A stretch of DNA of 64,000 bases. Origin: an uncultured Pseudomonadales bacterium. Its GTDB lineage: Bacteria > Pseudomonadota > Gammaproteobacteria > Pseudomonadales > Azotimanducaceae. The DNA lies in contig OX638346.1 in the NCBI GenBank assembly GCA_951813515.1, forward strand, positions 985,617 to 1,049,616, read 5' to 3'. Positions 1 to 9,364 of the stretch are shown piece by piece. Position 1 is the stretch's first letter. Every line of letters starts with the position of its first letter. The position numbers and the translations under genes are program-made. Below the pieces are notes generated by a model. The model saw only the letters and a program-made list of their open reading frames with translations. It was not told the origin of the DNA and searched no databases.

Positions 1-1054
1 CGCGTTCTCCCGTTAGGGCAATTTGGAGAGCATCCACAGCCGGGAAGCGGATTTTCATGTAGCGAAGTCCACGGTCGATGTCGCGGTCCGCGAGCTTGCA
101 CTCCACGAACATGAGGGGGCGTCGATCCTCGAGTACCACGAAGTCGACTTCTCGACCGTCGACGTCACGGAAGAACCGAAGTTCGAGGTCGCGTCCCTGG
201 GTGTCCTGCTGGAAATGGACCCATTTCAGCAGGTGGCAAGCCACCAGGTTTTCGAACCGGCAAGCGGGGTCGGCAACCACCGACCAGTCGAAGTGATAGT
301 GCTTGCGCTCCTGCTTCACGGCACGGATGCGTGGCGCCCCGAAAGGCGGAATCCGAAAAAGCGCGAACAGGCGTTCCAGTGTGTCCAGCCAGGCGGCGAC
401 GGTCTTGTGCGCCACCTGCAGATCCTCGCGCAGCGCGTTGATGGACAACGGTGAGCCGACGAGGTCGGGTAGCCGGAGCATCATCTCCTCCAGCCTACCG
501 AGATCGCGAATGCTGGTCGTCGCCGTCACGTCCTCCTCGATCAGACGCGTTCGGTTCTGTCTCGACCAGCGTCGCGCCTCGACCTCGTTGCCACCCAGGA
601 AGGGCTCGGGGAAGCCGCCGAGGCGCAATAGTTCGGCCAGTCCTTCGGCATCCTCGATGCCGGTTTCGGCCACCGAGAACGGATGCAGGCGCAGCAGGTG
701 ATAGCGCCCCTGCAGCGAATCGCCACCGAAGGAGAAGAGCTCCAGCCGGCCGCTACCCGTCACGAGTATCCGTTGACCTTCCGCCTTCGTGTCGTAGAGA
801 CCCTTGAGGAAGTTCCGCCACGGCCGGTACTTGTGGAGTTCGTCGAAGACCCAAAGATCGGTCGCGGGCAGTTCCAGGCGCAGGATGCGTTCCCGGTCTT
901 CAGGGACATCCCAATTCAGGTAACCGTCACGCGCTCCCGGCAGGTCAAGTGCCAATGTGGTCTTGCCCACTTGGCGCGGCCCGGCGACAAACACCATCTT
1001 GCTCGCCAGGTCTTTCCGAACCTGGGGCGCCAGATATCGCGTCGAGACATCCAC
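1..1054 (-). CDS. AAA ATPase with DUF4143 domain (3' part cut by window edge)
   Basis: Reading leftwards from a GTG at 1054, the frame stays open to base 1, giving about 351 residues of an incomplete protein. A Walker A motif (GPRQVGKTT) lies near residue 26. A Walker B-like stretch (LWVFDEL) lies near residue 62. The C-terminal half has the DUF4143 pattern with a nuclease-like signature (VDFVV then FVECK). Members of this family are single-protein ATPases of unknown cellular role, often found in accessory DNA. The start is uncertain: no ATG lies between the upstream in-frame stop and this GTG. It lies just outside the tmRNA-repeat-bounded segment. A second family member is at 47538-48689. 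Confidence 0.85.
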   Translation of the reverse strand, partial: MDVSTRYLAPQVRKDLASKMVFVAGPRQVGKTTLALDLPGARDGYLNWDVPEDRERILRLELPATDLWVFDELHKYRPWRNFLKGLYDTKAEGQRILVTGSGRLELFSFGGDSLQGRYHLLRLHPFSVAETGIEDAEGLAELLRLGGFPEPFLGGNEVEARRWSRQNRTRLIEEDVTATTSIRDLGRLEEMMLRLPDLVGSPLSINALREDLQVAHKTVAAWLDTLERLFALFRIPPFGAPRIRAVKQERKHYHFDWSVVADPACRFENLVACHLLKWVHFQQDTQGRDLELRFFRDVDGREVDFVVLEDRRPLMFVECKLADRDIDRGLRYMKIRFPAVDALQIALTGER

Positions 1055-1197
1055 CGGCCGACGGTACGACCTTTTTGGACCAACGTCAAATTTACTCGCG
1101 AGTATTTTTGACCTTTATACAAGAAACTCACACGTCGCGACGTCAGCTCCTAGTCAGGGGCCGGTGTTACGTATTGTCGTACGCGTAATAACTTATT

Positions 1198-1227
1198 GTT
1201 TTATATTGATTAATGGTGGAGGCGGCG
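1198..1227. repeat. Distal copy of the tmRNA 3'-end repeat (putative att site)
   Basis: This 30-base stretch matches 12437-12466 at about 26 positions. The last 14 bases, TGGTGGAGGCGGCG, and the first 10, GTTTTATATT, are identical; the six between differ. In the right-hand copy these 14 bases are the 3' end of the tmRNA gene, a well-known integration target. A second core copy next to an integrase remnant is what an island end looks like. Confidence 0.7.
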
Positions 1228-1239
1228 TCCACCATACTG

Positions 1240-1803
1240 GAAGCCCGGCGGGAAGAACGAGCAGAACTGGGCGCTCGACGATGCGCGACTACGTGTTCCC
1301 CCGGCTCGGCGACATGCCGGTTCGACGCCGTCACCGGCAAGGACGTCATGGCCGTGCTACTGCCGATCTGGACCACGAAGACGGAGACCGCCGGGCGCGT
1401 CAGGCGGCGCATCAACGCGGTGATGAAGTGGGCGGTGGCGCAAGGCCACCGCGCCGACAACCCGGCCGGCGACGCGATCTCCGCCGCGTTGCCGAACAAC
1501 AACGCGCAGGTCACCCACCGGGCCGCGCTGCCGCATCCTCAGGTGGGCGCGGCGGGCGCAAAGGTGCGGCGCTCGGGCGCGTACCGCGGCGCGGTGCTCT
1601 CCTTCGAGTTCCTGGTGCTCACCGCCGCCCGCTCCGCCGAGGTTCGCGGCGCGACGTGGGACGAGATCGACCTCGACGCCGCGGTCTGGACGGTTCCCGC
1701 CGAGCGCATGAAGGCGGCCCGCGAACACCGGGTGCCGCTGTCAGACCGGGCGCTCCGCGTCCTGATGCAGCAGTGGGCAGCCTACCTCGCCGCAACCGCG
1801 TGA
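1240..1803 (+). pseudogene. Tyrosine integrase remnant (P4-type), frameshifted and truncated
   Basis: Two frames together carry a recognisable phage-type integrase. The first gives MRDYVFPRLGDMPV near 1281-1322. The next continues as DAVTGKDVMAVL from about 1324, so one base has been gained or lost near 1320. The core-binding region ends with MKWAVAQGHRADNPAGDAI. The catalytic domain begins with FLVLTAARSAEVRGATW, which carries the first catalytic arginine. The protein stops at 1801-1803, before the HxxR and tyrosine boxes, and the N-terminal arm-binding domain is also absent. It cannot be an active recombinase. It sits immediately inside the distal tmRNA repeat, which supports its origin as the island integrase. 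Confidence 0.8.
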
Positions 1804-1898
1804 CCCCGCGATCGAAACGCACCAAGGCGCAGCGACGTCGCACATCCTTCGCCGGATACTTGTAACCGCGGAGCCTCTCAACGCGGCCTAAGGGAGTC

Positions 1899-2936
1899 CT
1901 ATATCTGCTTCAGGAATCCCCGCGCCAACACTTCCATGAAGTCGCTTGAACCACAATAGATGAATGGCACATGGTGCTGTTCCGACAACTGCAACATTCT
2001 CTCAGTCAAATCGGGAGACGGGTCGGCGTCGGTAACCAACAGAACGACCGCAATGACAACGTGACCATCATCCACACGCGAGCGGAATGCGTCCCCAAGC
2101 TCATTGCCTACTTCTGGTCCTTCTAGATATGTGTGGTCCTTTATCTGCACCGGGACTATCCAGTTCCGATCTTGGTCGAACGGGTTGGCGATCATGATCT
2201 CCAAATCCGCCCCCCGCTCAAGCGGCCCGCCTGTGTGGCGAACGGTCACGGGGAACAGAGGCTCTACCGCACGTCCGACAACCGTCTCCCACTCGCTACC
2301 CTCCAGCCCAAGCGGCAGGCGAACAGATAGCTGCTGTGCCAGAGCTGTAACCGGCCCGGCAACCAAGTCTGATACGATGCTCTCAGCCCGCCCAAGGGCG
2401 GTGGCCCCGACGGCGAGACTTCGCGGTGGTCCTGTAAACCCAATGATGCGTTCTAGACACGCTGAATATTTCGGTATGCGCCACAGCCTCCCTGGATACC
2501 GCAAACTCCTACGCAGGCCCCCTTCCACGAGGGGGTGTTGATTGGCAACGCCTATAGGCGTCAGCACGTCTACCGGCCTCAAATGCCCAAAGTCAACCAA
2601 CTCTCCGTCGACTTCGTACGCGTACGGACCGCTGATTCGAACCAGCGTAAAGAGGCCGTCGTGGGGCATATTGGGCACCAGCACCACATCGCCCTCATTC
2701 ATGTAGTCGCCAGGTGGACCATCACCCATCCGCCAATGCCGGCTCGCGTCAACCTGCTCCTTGGTGAGAGGCTGGCCTTCTTCCCATGCCTTCTCGATCA
2801 ACCGCAAGTCTTGCTCTTCGCACCATCCCCATCCTTGCCGTAGCCGTCCTTCTGCCAACTCACGCTTCAGAAACTCACGGTGATCAACCGAGTCCCTGCT
2901 GGTCCTCATCGCCCAGTACATTGCCCTATGGTGCAT
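1899..2936 (-). CDS. Restriction-endonuclease-like (Mrr-type fold) protein, predicted
   Basis: From the ATG at 2936 this encodes about 345 residues; ATGs at 2921 and 2909 are also possible. The middle resembles a small beta-barrel (GDVVLVPNMPHDGLFTLVRI). The C-terminal third has the spacing of a PD-(D/E)xK nuclease: an acidic helix (WETVVGRAVEPLFP), then GADLEIMI, then VPVQIKDHTY, where D and QxK could be the metal-binding residues. This is inference from motif order, not a confident family match. The start overlaps the 3' end of the upstream ankyrin gene by about 10 bases on the same strand, so the two are probably co-transcribed. No methyltransferase lies nearby, so it would be a solitary nuclease, as in modification-dependent or abortive systems. 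Confidence 0.5.
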   Translation of the reverse strand: MHHRAMYWAMRTSRDSVDHREFLKRELAEGRLRQGWGWCEEQDLRLIEKAWEEGQPLTKEQVDASRHWRMGDGPPGDYMNEGDVVLVPNMPHDGLFTLVRISGPYAYEVDGELVDFGHLRPVDVLTPIGVANQHPLVEGGLRRSLRYPGRLWRIPKYSACLERIIGFTGPPRSLAVGATALGRAESIVSDLVAGPVTALAQQLSVRLPLGLEGSEWETVVGRAVEPLFPVTVRHTGGPLERGADLEIMIANPFDQDRNWIVPVQIKDHTYLEGPEVGNELGDAFRSRVDDGHVVIAVVLLVTDADPSPDLTERMLQLSEQHHVPFIYCGSSDFMEVLARGFLKQI

Positions 2937-3819
2937 TGCGTACGGGCAGCTCGACAGTACGTACCCGTGGCCGTCTGCGTTCCACTTCCGCCTTGACATC
3001 TGCGGGCGTTCTCCCATCAAATGTCTTTGCGGATTCGTCGGCTCCACCGTTGACCAAGGCTTCAACCGGGGCCGGATTGTCGGCGGCCATTGCCCAATGA
3101 AGCGGCGTCGCACCTACTCTGTCCCGAATGTTCGGGTTAGCACCGCTTCTCAAGAGCAGACGGACGACTGCCACCGAGTGTTCCTTGTTCCGGACGGCCA
3201 TGTGAAACGGCGTGTACCCTGCCTCGTTTCGCGCTCTCAAATCTGCTCCCGCCTCGACCAGTGCGGCGACCACTCCACCGGCATTGAAGCCCGCTGCCGC
3301 GTGCAGTGGCGTGAACCCGTTCACGTCCCTAGCTGAGTGGTCGGCGCCGCCACCGAGTAGCGTCAGCGTAACCGCAGGGTTGGAGTTGTGCTCCGCGGCA
3401 AAGTGGAGCGGTGTCCACTCGTGCTCGTCAATCGCGTTTGGATCGGCGCCAGCGTCGAGCAGCACCTTCGCAACTCTAGGGTTAGCGTTGTGTTCTCCCG
3501 CGAAATGCAAAGGGGTCCTCTCGGTGGAGAAACTCCTGCCTTTTGGATCGCCGCCGGCGTCGAGCAGCGCCTGCATCACAGCCTCGTCCTCATTTTTCGC
3601 GGCCGCAACAATGAGCACTCTTGCTGTCGGCTCAGCACCTGCCTCGAGGCAGGCGACGACTTCCGCGTAAGTTGCTGACGCATACGCCGGTGAGTCCAAC
3701 GGGTACGTGCAATCGGCTTTCTCTTGCGCTTGTGCCGACGCTATCGACAACGCCAGTGTGAGGAGGTAAAGGGTTCGGACCACGGCTGTTGATCCTGCAC
3801 ATTCGACCGCGAACACCAT
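2926..3819 (-). CDS. Secreted ankyrin-repeat protein
   Basis: The protein has 297 residues. A hydrophobic signal segment (LYLLTLALSIASAQAQ) lies at about 17-32, so it is likely exported to the periplasm. A possible alternative GTG start lies just before it. From about residue 60 to 285 there are six or seven ankyrin repeats, most with the TPLHxA core and GADPN turn. Ankyrin repeats bind other proteins; no catalytic domain is visible. It overlaps the nuclease-like gene downstream by a few bases. Small exported ankyrin proteins are sometimes immunity proteins, but nothing here shows a partner toxin. Confidence 0.85.
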   Translation of the reverse strand: MVFAVECAGSTAVVRTLYLLTLALSIASAQAQEKADCTYPLDSPAYASATYAEVVACLEAGAEPTARVLIVAAAKNEDEAVMQALLDAGGDPKGRSFSTERTPLHFAGEHNANPRVAKVLLDAGADPNAIDEHEWTPLHFAAEHNSNPAVTLTLLGGGADHSARDVNGFTPLHAAAGFNAGGVVAALVEAGADLRARNEAGYTPFHMAVRNKEHSVAVVRLLLRSGANPNIRDRVGATPLHWAMAADNPAPVEALVNGGADESAKTFDGRTPADVKAEVERRRPRVRTVELPVRNAP

Positions 3820-5240
3820 ACCGTAACGACCGTCGCGCCGCGACTATGACGGTCGTCGATGCATGCCAAATGCCGTGACGAAGAGAGCAATCCGACACGG
3901 CCTCGCACACCGTTCCGAAGCTCCCCCAACGCCACCAGCACGTACATCGTCTACAATGGTTGCTCCCTTTCTCCATTCTCTGCCGAGGTTCGCTGACGCT
4001 CCCGAACTCAGGCTGCGGCAGCGACACAGTCGGCCCACTAATGGATGAGTTGCGGTGGCGCTCGGATAGATCCGCTGCGGCGCGGTACGGCATTTCGACG
4101 CCGTCACTGTTGACGTACGCCAAGGGCGACTGTGAATGACGAATTCCTTCTATTTTCCCGGTCCGCGACAGGTTCGTCGCAGGAGACGTCGCTGCACGAC
4201 CTGCGACACGACCCTGTCGCCTGCGATTCCTGATCAAGCCCCGACGCTATGGGACGGACTTGAAAGTCGCGGCCCCCAGCGGCGGGACGGCGTTTCCGCC
4301 GAACCCGTGCACGATCTCGCACGCAGCCCCTCCGCGCACCTGGTCGCCACCGTGTCCGTCCGCAGCGTGGGCCCTCCGTCACCGCCTCAGCGCCGCGCCA
4401 CTGTTTTGCGGTTTCATCGTCTAGTCCCTGTGCTACGTCCTGCGACATGACCCTATTGGTGCGCTTCCGGGTCACACCCCCACGCTGGGGAAGGGTCCTC
4501 GCGGACGCCGTTCCCAGCGTGGGGCTCGCTTTCGCTCCTAGACGTGCACATTCTTCCAGTAACATCCGCCACGCCCAACGCGATGCCGCCGGGCACGGCA
4601 CGCTTGACCTCCACCGCCGACCGCCCTACAGTGCGGCGCAATTCCCCGTAGCTCCTTGAGCTACATGACCGGCGTATCCGCCGGCATTGAACGGTGCCCC
4701 ACCATTTCAAACAACGGGGAACTGCCGTCAGTGGCGGCTATCAGCGAGTCCCCTGCTGAGACTGTGGAGAGCCCCACAAGGGCACCGGATCAAGCAGACC
4801 GCAGGTAACCCAACGAGACGCCTCGATTTTCACCTTTACCCGACTGACCAAAAGGAACACCGCGTGAGCAGTGCCGACGGCGTCCGCAAGGACGGAACGG
4901 GTGCGAAGAGGATGACCGGACCATCTCAACCGCGATTCCGCTCAGCGCCGACCGATCAACAAGCATCGGTCGGACGCGAGAAATTTCTTACTCATCGCCG
5001 ACCGCTTGTCCCCCACCAGGCCCACCGGCTTGTCGCTGTGCTGTGCCCGCCCCTGCCTCTCCCACCGCCCGATCCCCGACTCCGGTCGCCGCTGTGGCCA
5101 CTCCGCCCGTTGCACGAAAACGCGCCTTGTCCGCCGATCTCCACAGGATCCCCGCCGCGAATCGCGCCCCACATGGTTTCCGAAAAACGCGGGGGAATTG
5201 TGCAGATGGCTTGACGGCCGGTCATAGTAAAATTGCGATC
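3820..5240. other. 1.4 kb stretch without a convincing gene
   Basis: All six frames here give only short, arginine- and proline-rich translations typical of shadows in GC-rich DNA. One GTG at 4864 is preceded by AAGGAACACC, a plausible ribosome-binding site. Its first 60 or so codons look more natural than the rest, and the reading frame then becomes proline-rich. It may be the 5' remnant of a lost gene. Several short inverted repeats lie at 4725-4790 but do not form one clear structure. I see no tRNA, CRISPR array or insertion sequence here. Confidence 0.5.
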
Positions 5241-5483
5241 ATGACTGACGATGAACGAATTGCCCGCATCTATCTGGAGCGACAAGACGTCGTCGCGCCG
5301 GCTGGGTACGAGCGTCAGCGCCGAGAACTCATCGAAGACTTCGAAGACGTCATCGAGAACCTCAAGAGGCGCGCAAAGAGGTTTCGAGGTCCACTCGCTC
5401 GGCAAACGGGGATCCTATCTCCGGCGTCCCTCTTCGAAAGTCCTCTTTGCGCCCCTTCGTATGCAAGGAGCGACATCAAATGA
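5241..5483 (+). CDS. Small protein of unknown function, coupled to the next gene
   Basis: The ATG at 5241 opens 80 codons. The first 50 residues are charged and probably helical (MTDDERIARIYLERQDVV, then ELIEDFEDVIENLKRRAKR), with the look of a real small protein. The tail after residue 50 is less convincing. The TGA at 5481-5483 overlaps the ATG of the next gene at 5480 in the form ATGA, the usual sign of translational coupling, which supports both starts. I do not recognise the family. A frame change near 5370 that would alter the C-terminus cannot be excluded. Confidence 0.45.
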   Translation: MTDDERIARIYLERQDVVAPAGYERQRRELIEDFEDVIENLKRRAKRFRGPLARQTGILSPASLFESPLCAPSYARSDIK

Positions 5484-6346
5484 GGACTTCACGGCACAAA
5501 TCCGACCGTGTTCAAACAATCGAGAATCGGCACAAAGACGCGGCTCATCGCTCTGCGATTCTTCAATTCCTTCCCCAAAAGGCAATCACACCGCGAAATC
5601 TGTGGCTGACGATGTTCTTTTGCATCGTCGTCACCGCAGCCTTGGTTCATCTCAGCGGCGACGATCCCCTTGGCGTTTCCGCAGATGCTGAAACGCGCGT
5701 TTGGACCAACGCCGCCAATACCGTTCGGGGAAAAGCCGTTGCGCCCGCATTGCGTGATTCCTTTTATTTCTATGATCCTCCAGCAAACGATGCGTTGGTC
5801 CGGGCGAAGCGGGAACTCGCCGACCTGAAGGCGCGGGGGACGGGATCCGGCCCGTGGCCCGGCGTGGAACCTTACTACTTGGCCGAATCGGGGAAATATT
5901 TCCGCGAATCGCGTTGGAAAGAACTCCATCCAAATTCGGCATTGCCCCAACCGCGCTATCGGTCTGGTTCGGATTGGGTGACGGAAGACGATTTCAACAA
6001 GACGGCTTATGCCTACAGCATAGCTCTCGCAGAAGTCGCAGTTGAGCAGGCCACCAGTAAACAATCACCTGCGCTGGTTCGTTCCGGATGGCGCAGAGAG
6101 ATCATTACGAATGTTGTCGAGCCATGTTTGGATGTCGCAACACACCACAGCGCGCCGTCAACCTCTGATCAAAGGGCATTCAAGATATTGCTCCGATATC
6201 AAAACAAGCAGGAACAGGAGCGTCTTGTGGATACGATGATTCCGAAGGTCAGGAATCTTGCGCGATCCGAACGCGCGGTACTGTACGAGGAGATGCGCCG
6301 CGAATGTTTTGCGGGAGTCAGCGGCACTGGCTATCGGCGCGACTAG
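5480..6346 (+). CDS. Membrane-anchored protein of unknown function
   Basis: Starting at the ATG coupled to the previous stop, the protein has 288 residues. A basic N-terminus leads into one membrane-spanning segment (NLWLTMFFCIVVTAALVHL, about residues 39-57). The rest is predicted to be outside the cytoplasmic face, with many charged residues and no recognised catalytic motif. The pair with the small upstream protein sits inside the tmRNA-flanked segment, so it could be part of a mobile accessory function. No family is recognised. Confidence 0.6.
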   Translation: MRTSRHKSDRVQTIENRHKDAAHRSAILQFLPQKAITPRNLWLTMFFCIVVTAALVHLSGDDPLGVSADAETRVWTNAANTVRGKAVAPALRDSFYFYDPPANDALVRAKRELADLKARGTGSGPWPGVEPYYLAESGKYFRESRWKELHPNSALPQPRYRSGSDWVTEDDFNKTAYAYSIALAEVAVEQATSKQSPALVRSGWRREIITNVVEPCLDVATHHSAPSTSDQRAFKILLRYQNKQEQERLVDTMIPKVRNLARSERAVLYEEMRRECFAGVSGTGYRRD

Positions 6347-6618
6347 CCGGTCCTGCACGGCCGGAAGATCTGGCGCGGGCTGCTACTACATCCAACCCGC
6401 CCAAGCAACCCAATGGGCGCTCGTGACAACGCCAAACGCCCGCGAAACCTGCCTATTGGTTTGACGGCGGGAGAGACCGCGACGTGAGATACAGCCGAAG
6501 TAGTCCGCCTACTCAGGCGGCCAGCCAAGAATTGCCCGTGCTCTCGGGCCAAGTCGACACGGGATCACAAGCTCACAAGGTTGGTCTTCGTCTAATGGGA
6601 GTGCTGAAAGGATGGACG

Positions 6619-7935
6619 ATGGCAGCGGACACAACAAATGAGGAAGCGCCGCTTGCGAGAAGGCTCCGCAGGCTATTGAGGTTGGACGCCAAGTATCCCG
6701 GGCGGCTGTCGTCTCGGGAGAACAGCCGACTGGAGTACAAGGAGAGTTTCAACTGGGGCAGCCGGGCAAGGTATGCGAGGACGATGGCGGCGTTCGCTAA
6801 CAACGTGGGCGGCTTTGTCGTGTTCGGTGTCAAGGACTCGCCGCGCGATCTTGTAGGTCTCGCCTCGGCGGGATTCGACCGCATCGACACGGCGAAGGTG
6901 GCCGGATACCTCAACTCAACTTTCGCGCCCGAACTGGCTTGGGAGATGTTTGCCTTGGAGGTGGCAGGCATGCGCCTCGGGGTGATCGCGGTAGAGCCGG
7001 CACCCGCGAAGCCGGTGATATGCGTGAAGGGGGACGGCAAGGAGTTGCAGGAGGCCGAGATCTACTATCGGTACCGGGGCAGATCGGAACGGATCCGTTA
7101 CCCGGAGCTCGAGCGACTGATTGGCGACCGGCTTCGCCAGGATCGGGAAGCGTTCATGAAGCACCTGCGACGAATCGACCGTTTGGGGCCGGAGAATGTC
7201 GGCGTGCTGGACTTGGCGGGCGGGGATTTGACGGGGAGCGAGCAAGGGCTACTGTTGGGCGATGATCTTGTCTCGGAACTGCGGGTTATCCGCGAGGGAC
7301 AACTCGTGGAAGCGGACGGAACAGGAACGCCGACGCTTCGCTTGGTAGGTGACGTGCACGTTGTCGACTCGGAGACGCTACGACCGGTGCGGACGGTGGT
7401 GAGAGGGTTCGCAATCGGCGAAAAGGACATCATGCTGGGGTTTCTGTTGCAGGAAAGCCCGGATTCGGGGGTGGAGTACGTCAGACAAGCGTGCCGGGAA
7501 GCCTCGCTGAACATGCCGATCTACCACTTCGCAAGGGTGGCCGGCATGGGACCGAAGGGGTTGGCAGACCTTGTGGTGGGTGAGGTGCGCGGTCGTAAGC
7601 GGCTGTTGGAGCGGATGGATGGCGCAACGGTCATCCCGATGGGCTCGTTGGGGGCAGCGACGATGTCGAGTAACCAGCGGTTGGAGGTCTTGGAGGCGTT
7701 GGAGAACGACGAGGAAGATGGATTTCTGCGTCACGGTACGCAGAGGCTGTTCGAGGCGATCACCCACTACCGGCCGGTCGAAGCTCCGGGAAAACTGTTG
7801 AAGGTGCTTGCCGACCTAGTGCAGGCCGAGTTTGAGGGTTTGGGCTCGAACCAGCGGTCGATGTGCCGGAAGGCGGTCGCCCATCTCGACGAGGTGTTGA
7901 ATCGAGAGGCGTGGGCCCAGATGGAGGATTCATGA
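6619..7935 (+). CDS. AlbA_2/Schlafen-type putative DNA-binding protein
   Basis: The ATG at 6619 has AAAGGA six bases upstream and gives 438 residues; earlier in-frame starts at 6484 and 6595 lack such a site. Residues about 30-150 carry the AlbA_2 (Schlafen AlbA) pattern: LEYKESFNW at 36-44 and FANNVGGFVVFGVKD at about 57-71, the acidic/lysine motif followed by the glycine turn. Proteins of this family bind DNA or RNA, and some relatives are nucleases. The remaining 290 residues are not recognised and are rich in charged helices. The gene is 46 bases upstream of a HEPN/TOPRIM-type gene in the same direction. That pairing is typical of defence modules, so I infer a defence role. Confidence 0.75.
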   Translation: MAADTTNEEAPLARRLRRLLRLDAKYPGRLSSRENSRLEYKESFNWGSRARYARTMAAFANNVGGFVVFGVKDSPRDLVGLASAGFDRIDTAKVAGYLNSTFAPELAWEMFALEVAGMRLGVIAVEPAPAKPVICVKGDGKELQEAEIYYRYRGRSERIRYPELERLIGDRLRQDREAFMKHLRRIDRLGPENVGVLDLAGGDLTGSEQGLLLGDDLVSELRVIREGQLVEADGTGTPTLRLVGDVHVVDSETLRPVRTVVRGFAIGEKDIMLGFLLQESPDSGVEYVRQACREASLNMPIYHFARVAGMGPKGLADLVVGEVRGRKRLLERMDGATVIPMGSLGAATMSSNQRLEVLEALENDEEDGFLRHGTQRLFEAITHYRPVEAPGKLLKVLADLVQAEFEGLGSNQRSMCRKAVAHLDEVLNREAWAQMEDS

Positions 7936-7981
7936 CTGAGCGTGCGCCCGACGTGAAATTTGCCGGATAGGAACTGCGAGA

Positions 7982-9250
7982 GTGGGACGTTACTGCTACC
8001 TCTATCTGGATGACGTCGCGGTGTGCAGCGCGCGCCCGTTCGTCCCGGACGAGTGGCGAGCCGTGTTCCAGGAAACCGACCGGGTGGAGGTTGGACAAGA
8101 GTCGGAGGAGACCGTCACGGCCGGTATGGTCTACGAGACAGTGCGCGACACCTTCATCGCGCGCCTTGAACTGCTCGGCTGTTCGGAACGGCTTGCCCGC
8201 GAACGGGTCCGTGACCAGATCGCAAAGGCGAGAATCTGGTGGGAGTCGCGGGCCGAAGAGACCGGGGAAACGGCAATACCGGAACTGACGGCCCTTCGGT
8301 CGTTGACGACGGCCGAGTGGTACGCGCGTGTCCAGAAATGGACTGGGCCGCCACAAGACCGGCCGAAAGCAGAAGACCTGATCGACCGGAAGATGGAGGA
8401 CGAGGACTGGGTGTGGTTCGACGACTACGGGCTTCTGATCCGCGTGAGGGCCCTGCTGGACGCATCCCCCGACGTAAGCCGGATTCGGCTGGATGCAAGG
8501 GAACTCGTGGACAGCGAGTGGATCGACGGTGAAGGCCCGATCTGCGATCGAAGCACCGAGGATTGGACGAACGCGATGTTGCCCCTGGCACCGATCATGG
8601 TGCTCGCGGAGGGCAAGTCCGACATACGGGTGTTGGAGAAGTCCCTAGCGGTGCTATTTCCAGACCGCCGCGAGTACTTCACCTTCTTTCGACATGATGA
8701 ACTGGGCGTGGAGGGGGGAACGTCGTTTCTGGTGAAGATGCTGAAGGCGTTCGCGACGGCGCGCGCTCCGCTGCGCCTAGTGGCGGTGTTCGACAACGAC
8801 GCGGCAGGCATGGCGGCGCTGCGGGAGTGCAGGGATCTCGTGTTGCCGTCGAACTTCGCCTTAGTCCCGCTTCCGGACATTGAGCTGGGTAGGAGGTACC
8901 CGACGCTCGGGCCGACAGGGAAGCACTTTTCGGATGTCAACGGGAGGGGCGCGGGGATAGAGCTCTATCTCGGCACGCAGGCGCTCAGCGTGAACGGCGA
9001 ACTTCGGCCGGTCCGATGGACCGGCTACGACAAGCGGGCCAATGCGTATCAGGGCGAGGTGGCGGGGAAGGGGAACGTGCAACGGGCGTTCGAAGAAGCG
9101 ATTCGCGACATGTCGGAGGAGGAGGCGCGGAGCGCGTTACCGGAGCTGGTGAGTGTTTGGGAGAGGATCTTCGCTGCTGCGTCTCCATGGGCGGAGGGCG
9201 TTCAACGCCACGCGCTACGCCAGCAGGATCTGATGGATGTGGAAATCTGA
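7982..9250 (+). CDS. HEPN/TOPRIM-type protein, predicted nuclease of a defence module
   Basis: From a GTG at 7982 it encodes 422 residues. The N-terminus (MGRYCYLYLDD) matches my memory of the HEPN/TOPRIM-associated N-terminal domain. A TOPRIM-like domain follows: VLAEGKSDIRVLE near residue 209 supplies the glutamate, and VAVFDNDAAG near residue 268 supplies the paired aspartates. In OLD-family nucleases and topoisomerases such residues bind the magnesium used for phosphoryl transfer. No ATPase domain is present in the same protein, unlike OLD itself. It probably works with the AlbA_2-type gene just upstream, the two being co-directional and closely spaced. Function in nucleic-acid cleavage is inferred. 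Confidence 0.75.
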   Translation: MGRYCYLYLDDVAVCSARPFVPDEWRAVFQETDRVEVGQESEETVTAGMVYETVRDTFIARLELLGCSERLARERVRDQIAKARIWWESRAEETGETAIPELTALRSLTTAEWYARVQKWTGPPQDRPKAEDLIDRKMEDEDWVWFDDYGLLIRVRALLDASPDVSRIRLDARELVDSEWIDGEGPICDRSTEDWTNAMLPLAPIMVLAEGKSDIRVLEKSLAVLFPDRREYFTFFRHDELGVEGGTSFLVKMLKAFATARAPLRLVAVFDNDAAGMAALRECRDLVLPSNFALVPLPDIELGRRYPTLGPTGKHFSDVNGRGAGIELYLGTQALSVNGELRPVRWTGYDKRANAYQGEVAGKGNVQRAFEEAIRDMSEEEARSALPELVSVWERIFAAASPWAEGVQRHALRQQDLMDVEI

Positions 9251-9364
9251 ATGTTCCGCTCGACAACTCTTGATGGTGGGCGCAACGGCATGCGAGGCGG
9301 CCGTGTCTCAATGTGGCGCTAGAAAGAGCATGCCTGTGGTGTAGCAGTCGGCTAAACGTGGCGG

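Noticed and set aside
4100..4660. Possible CRISPR or tandem repeats in the gene-poor gap
   Set aside because: Some short GC-rich motifs recur, but there is no constant repeat length or spacer spacing.
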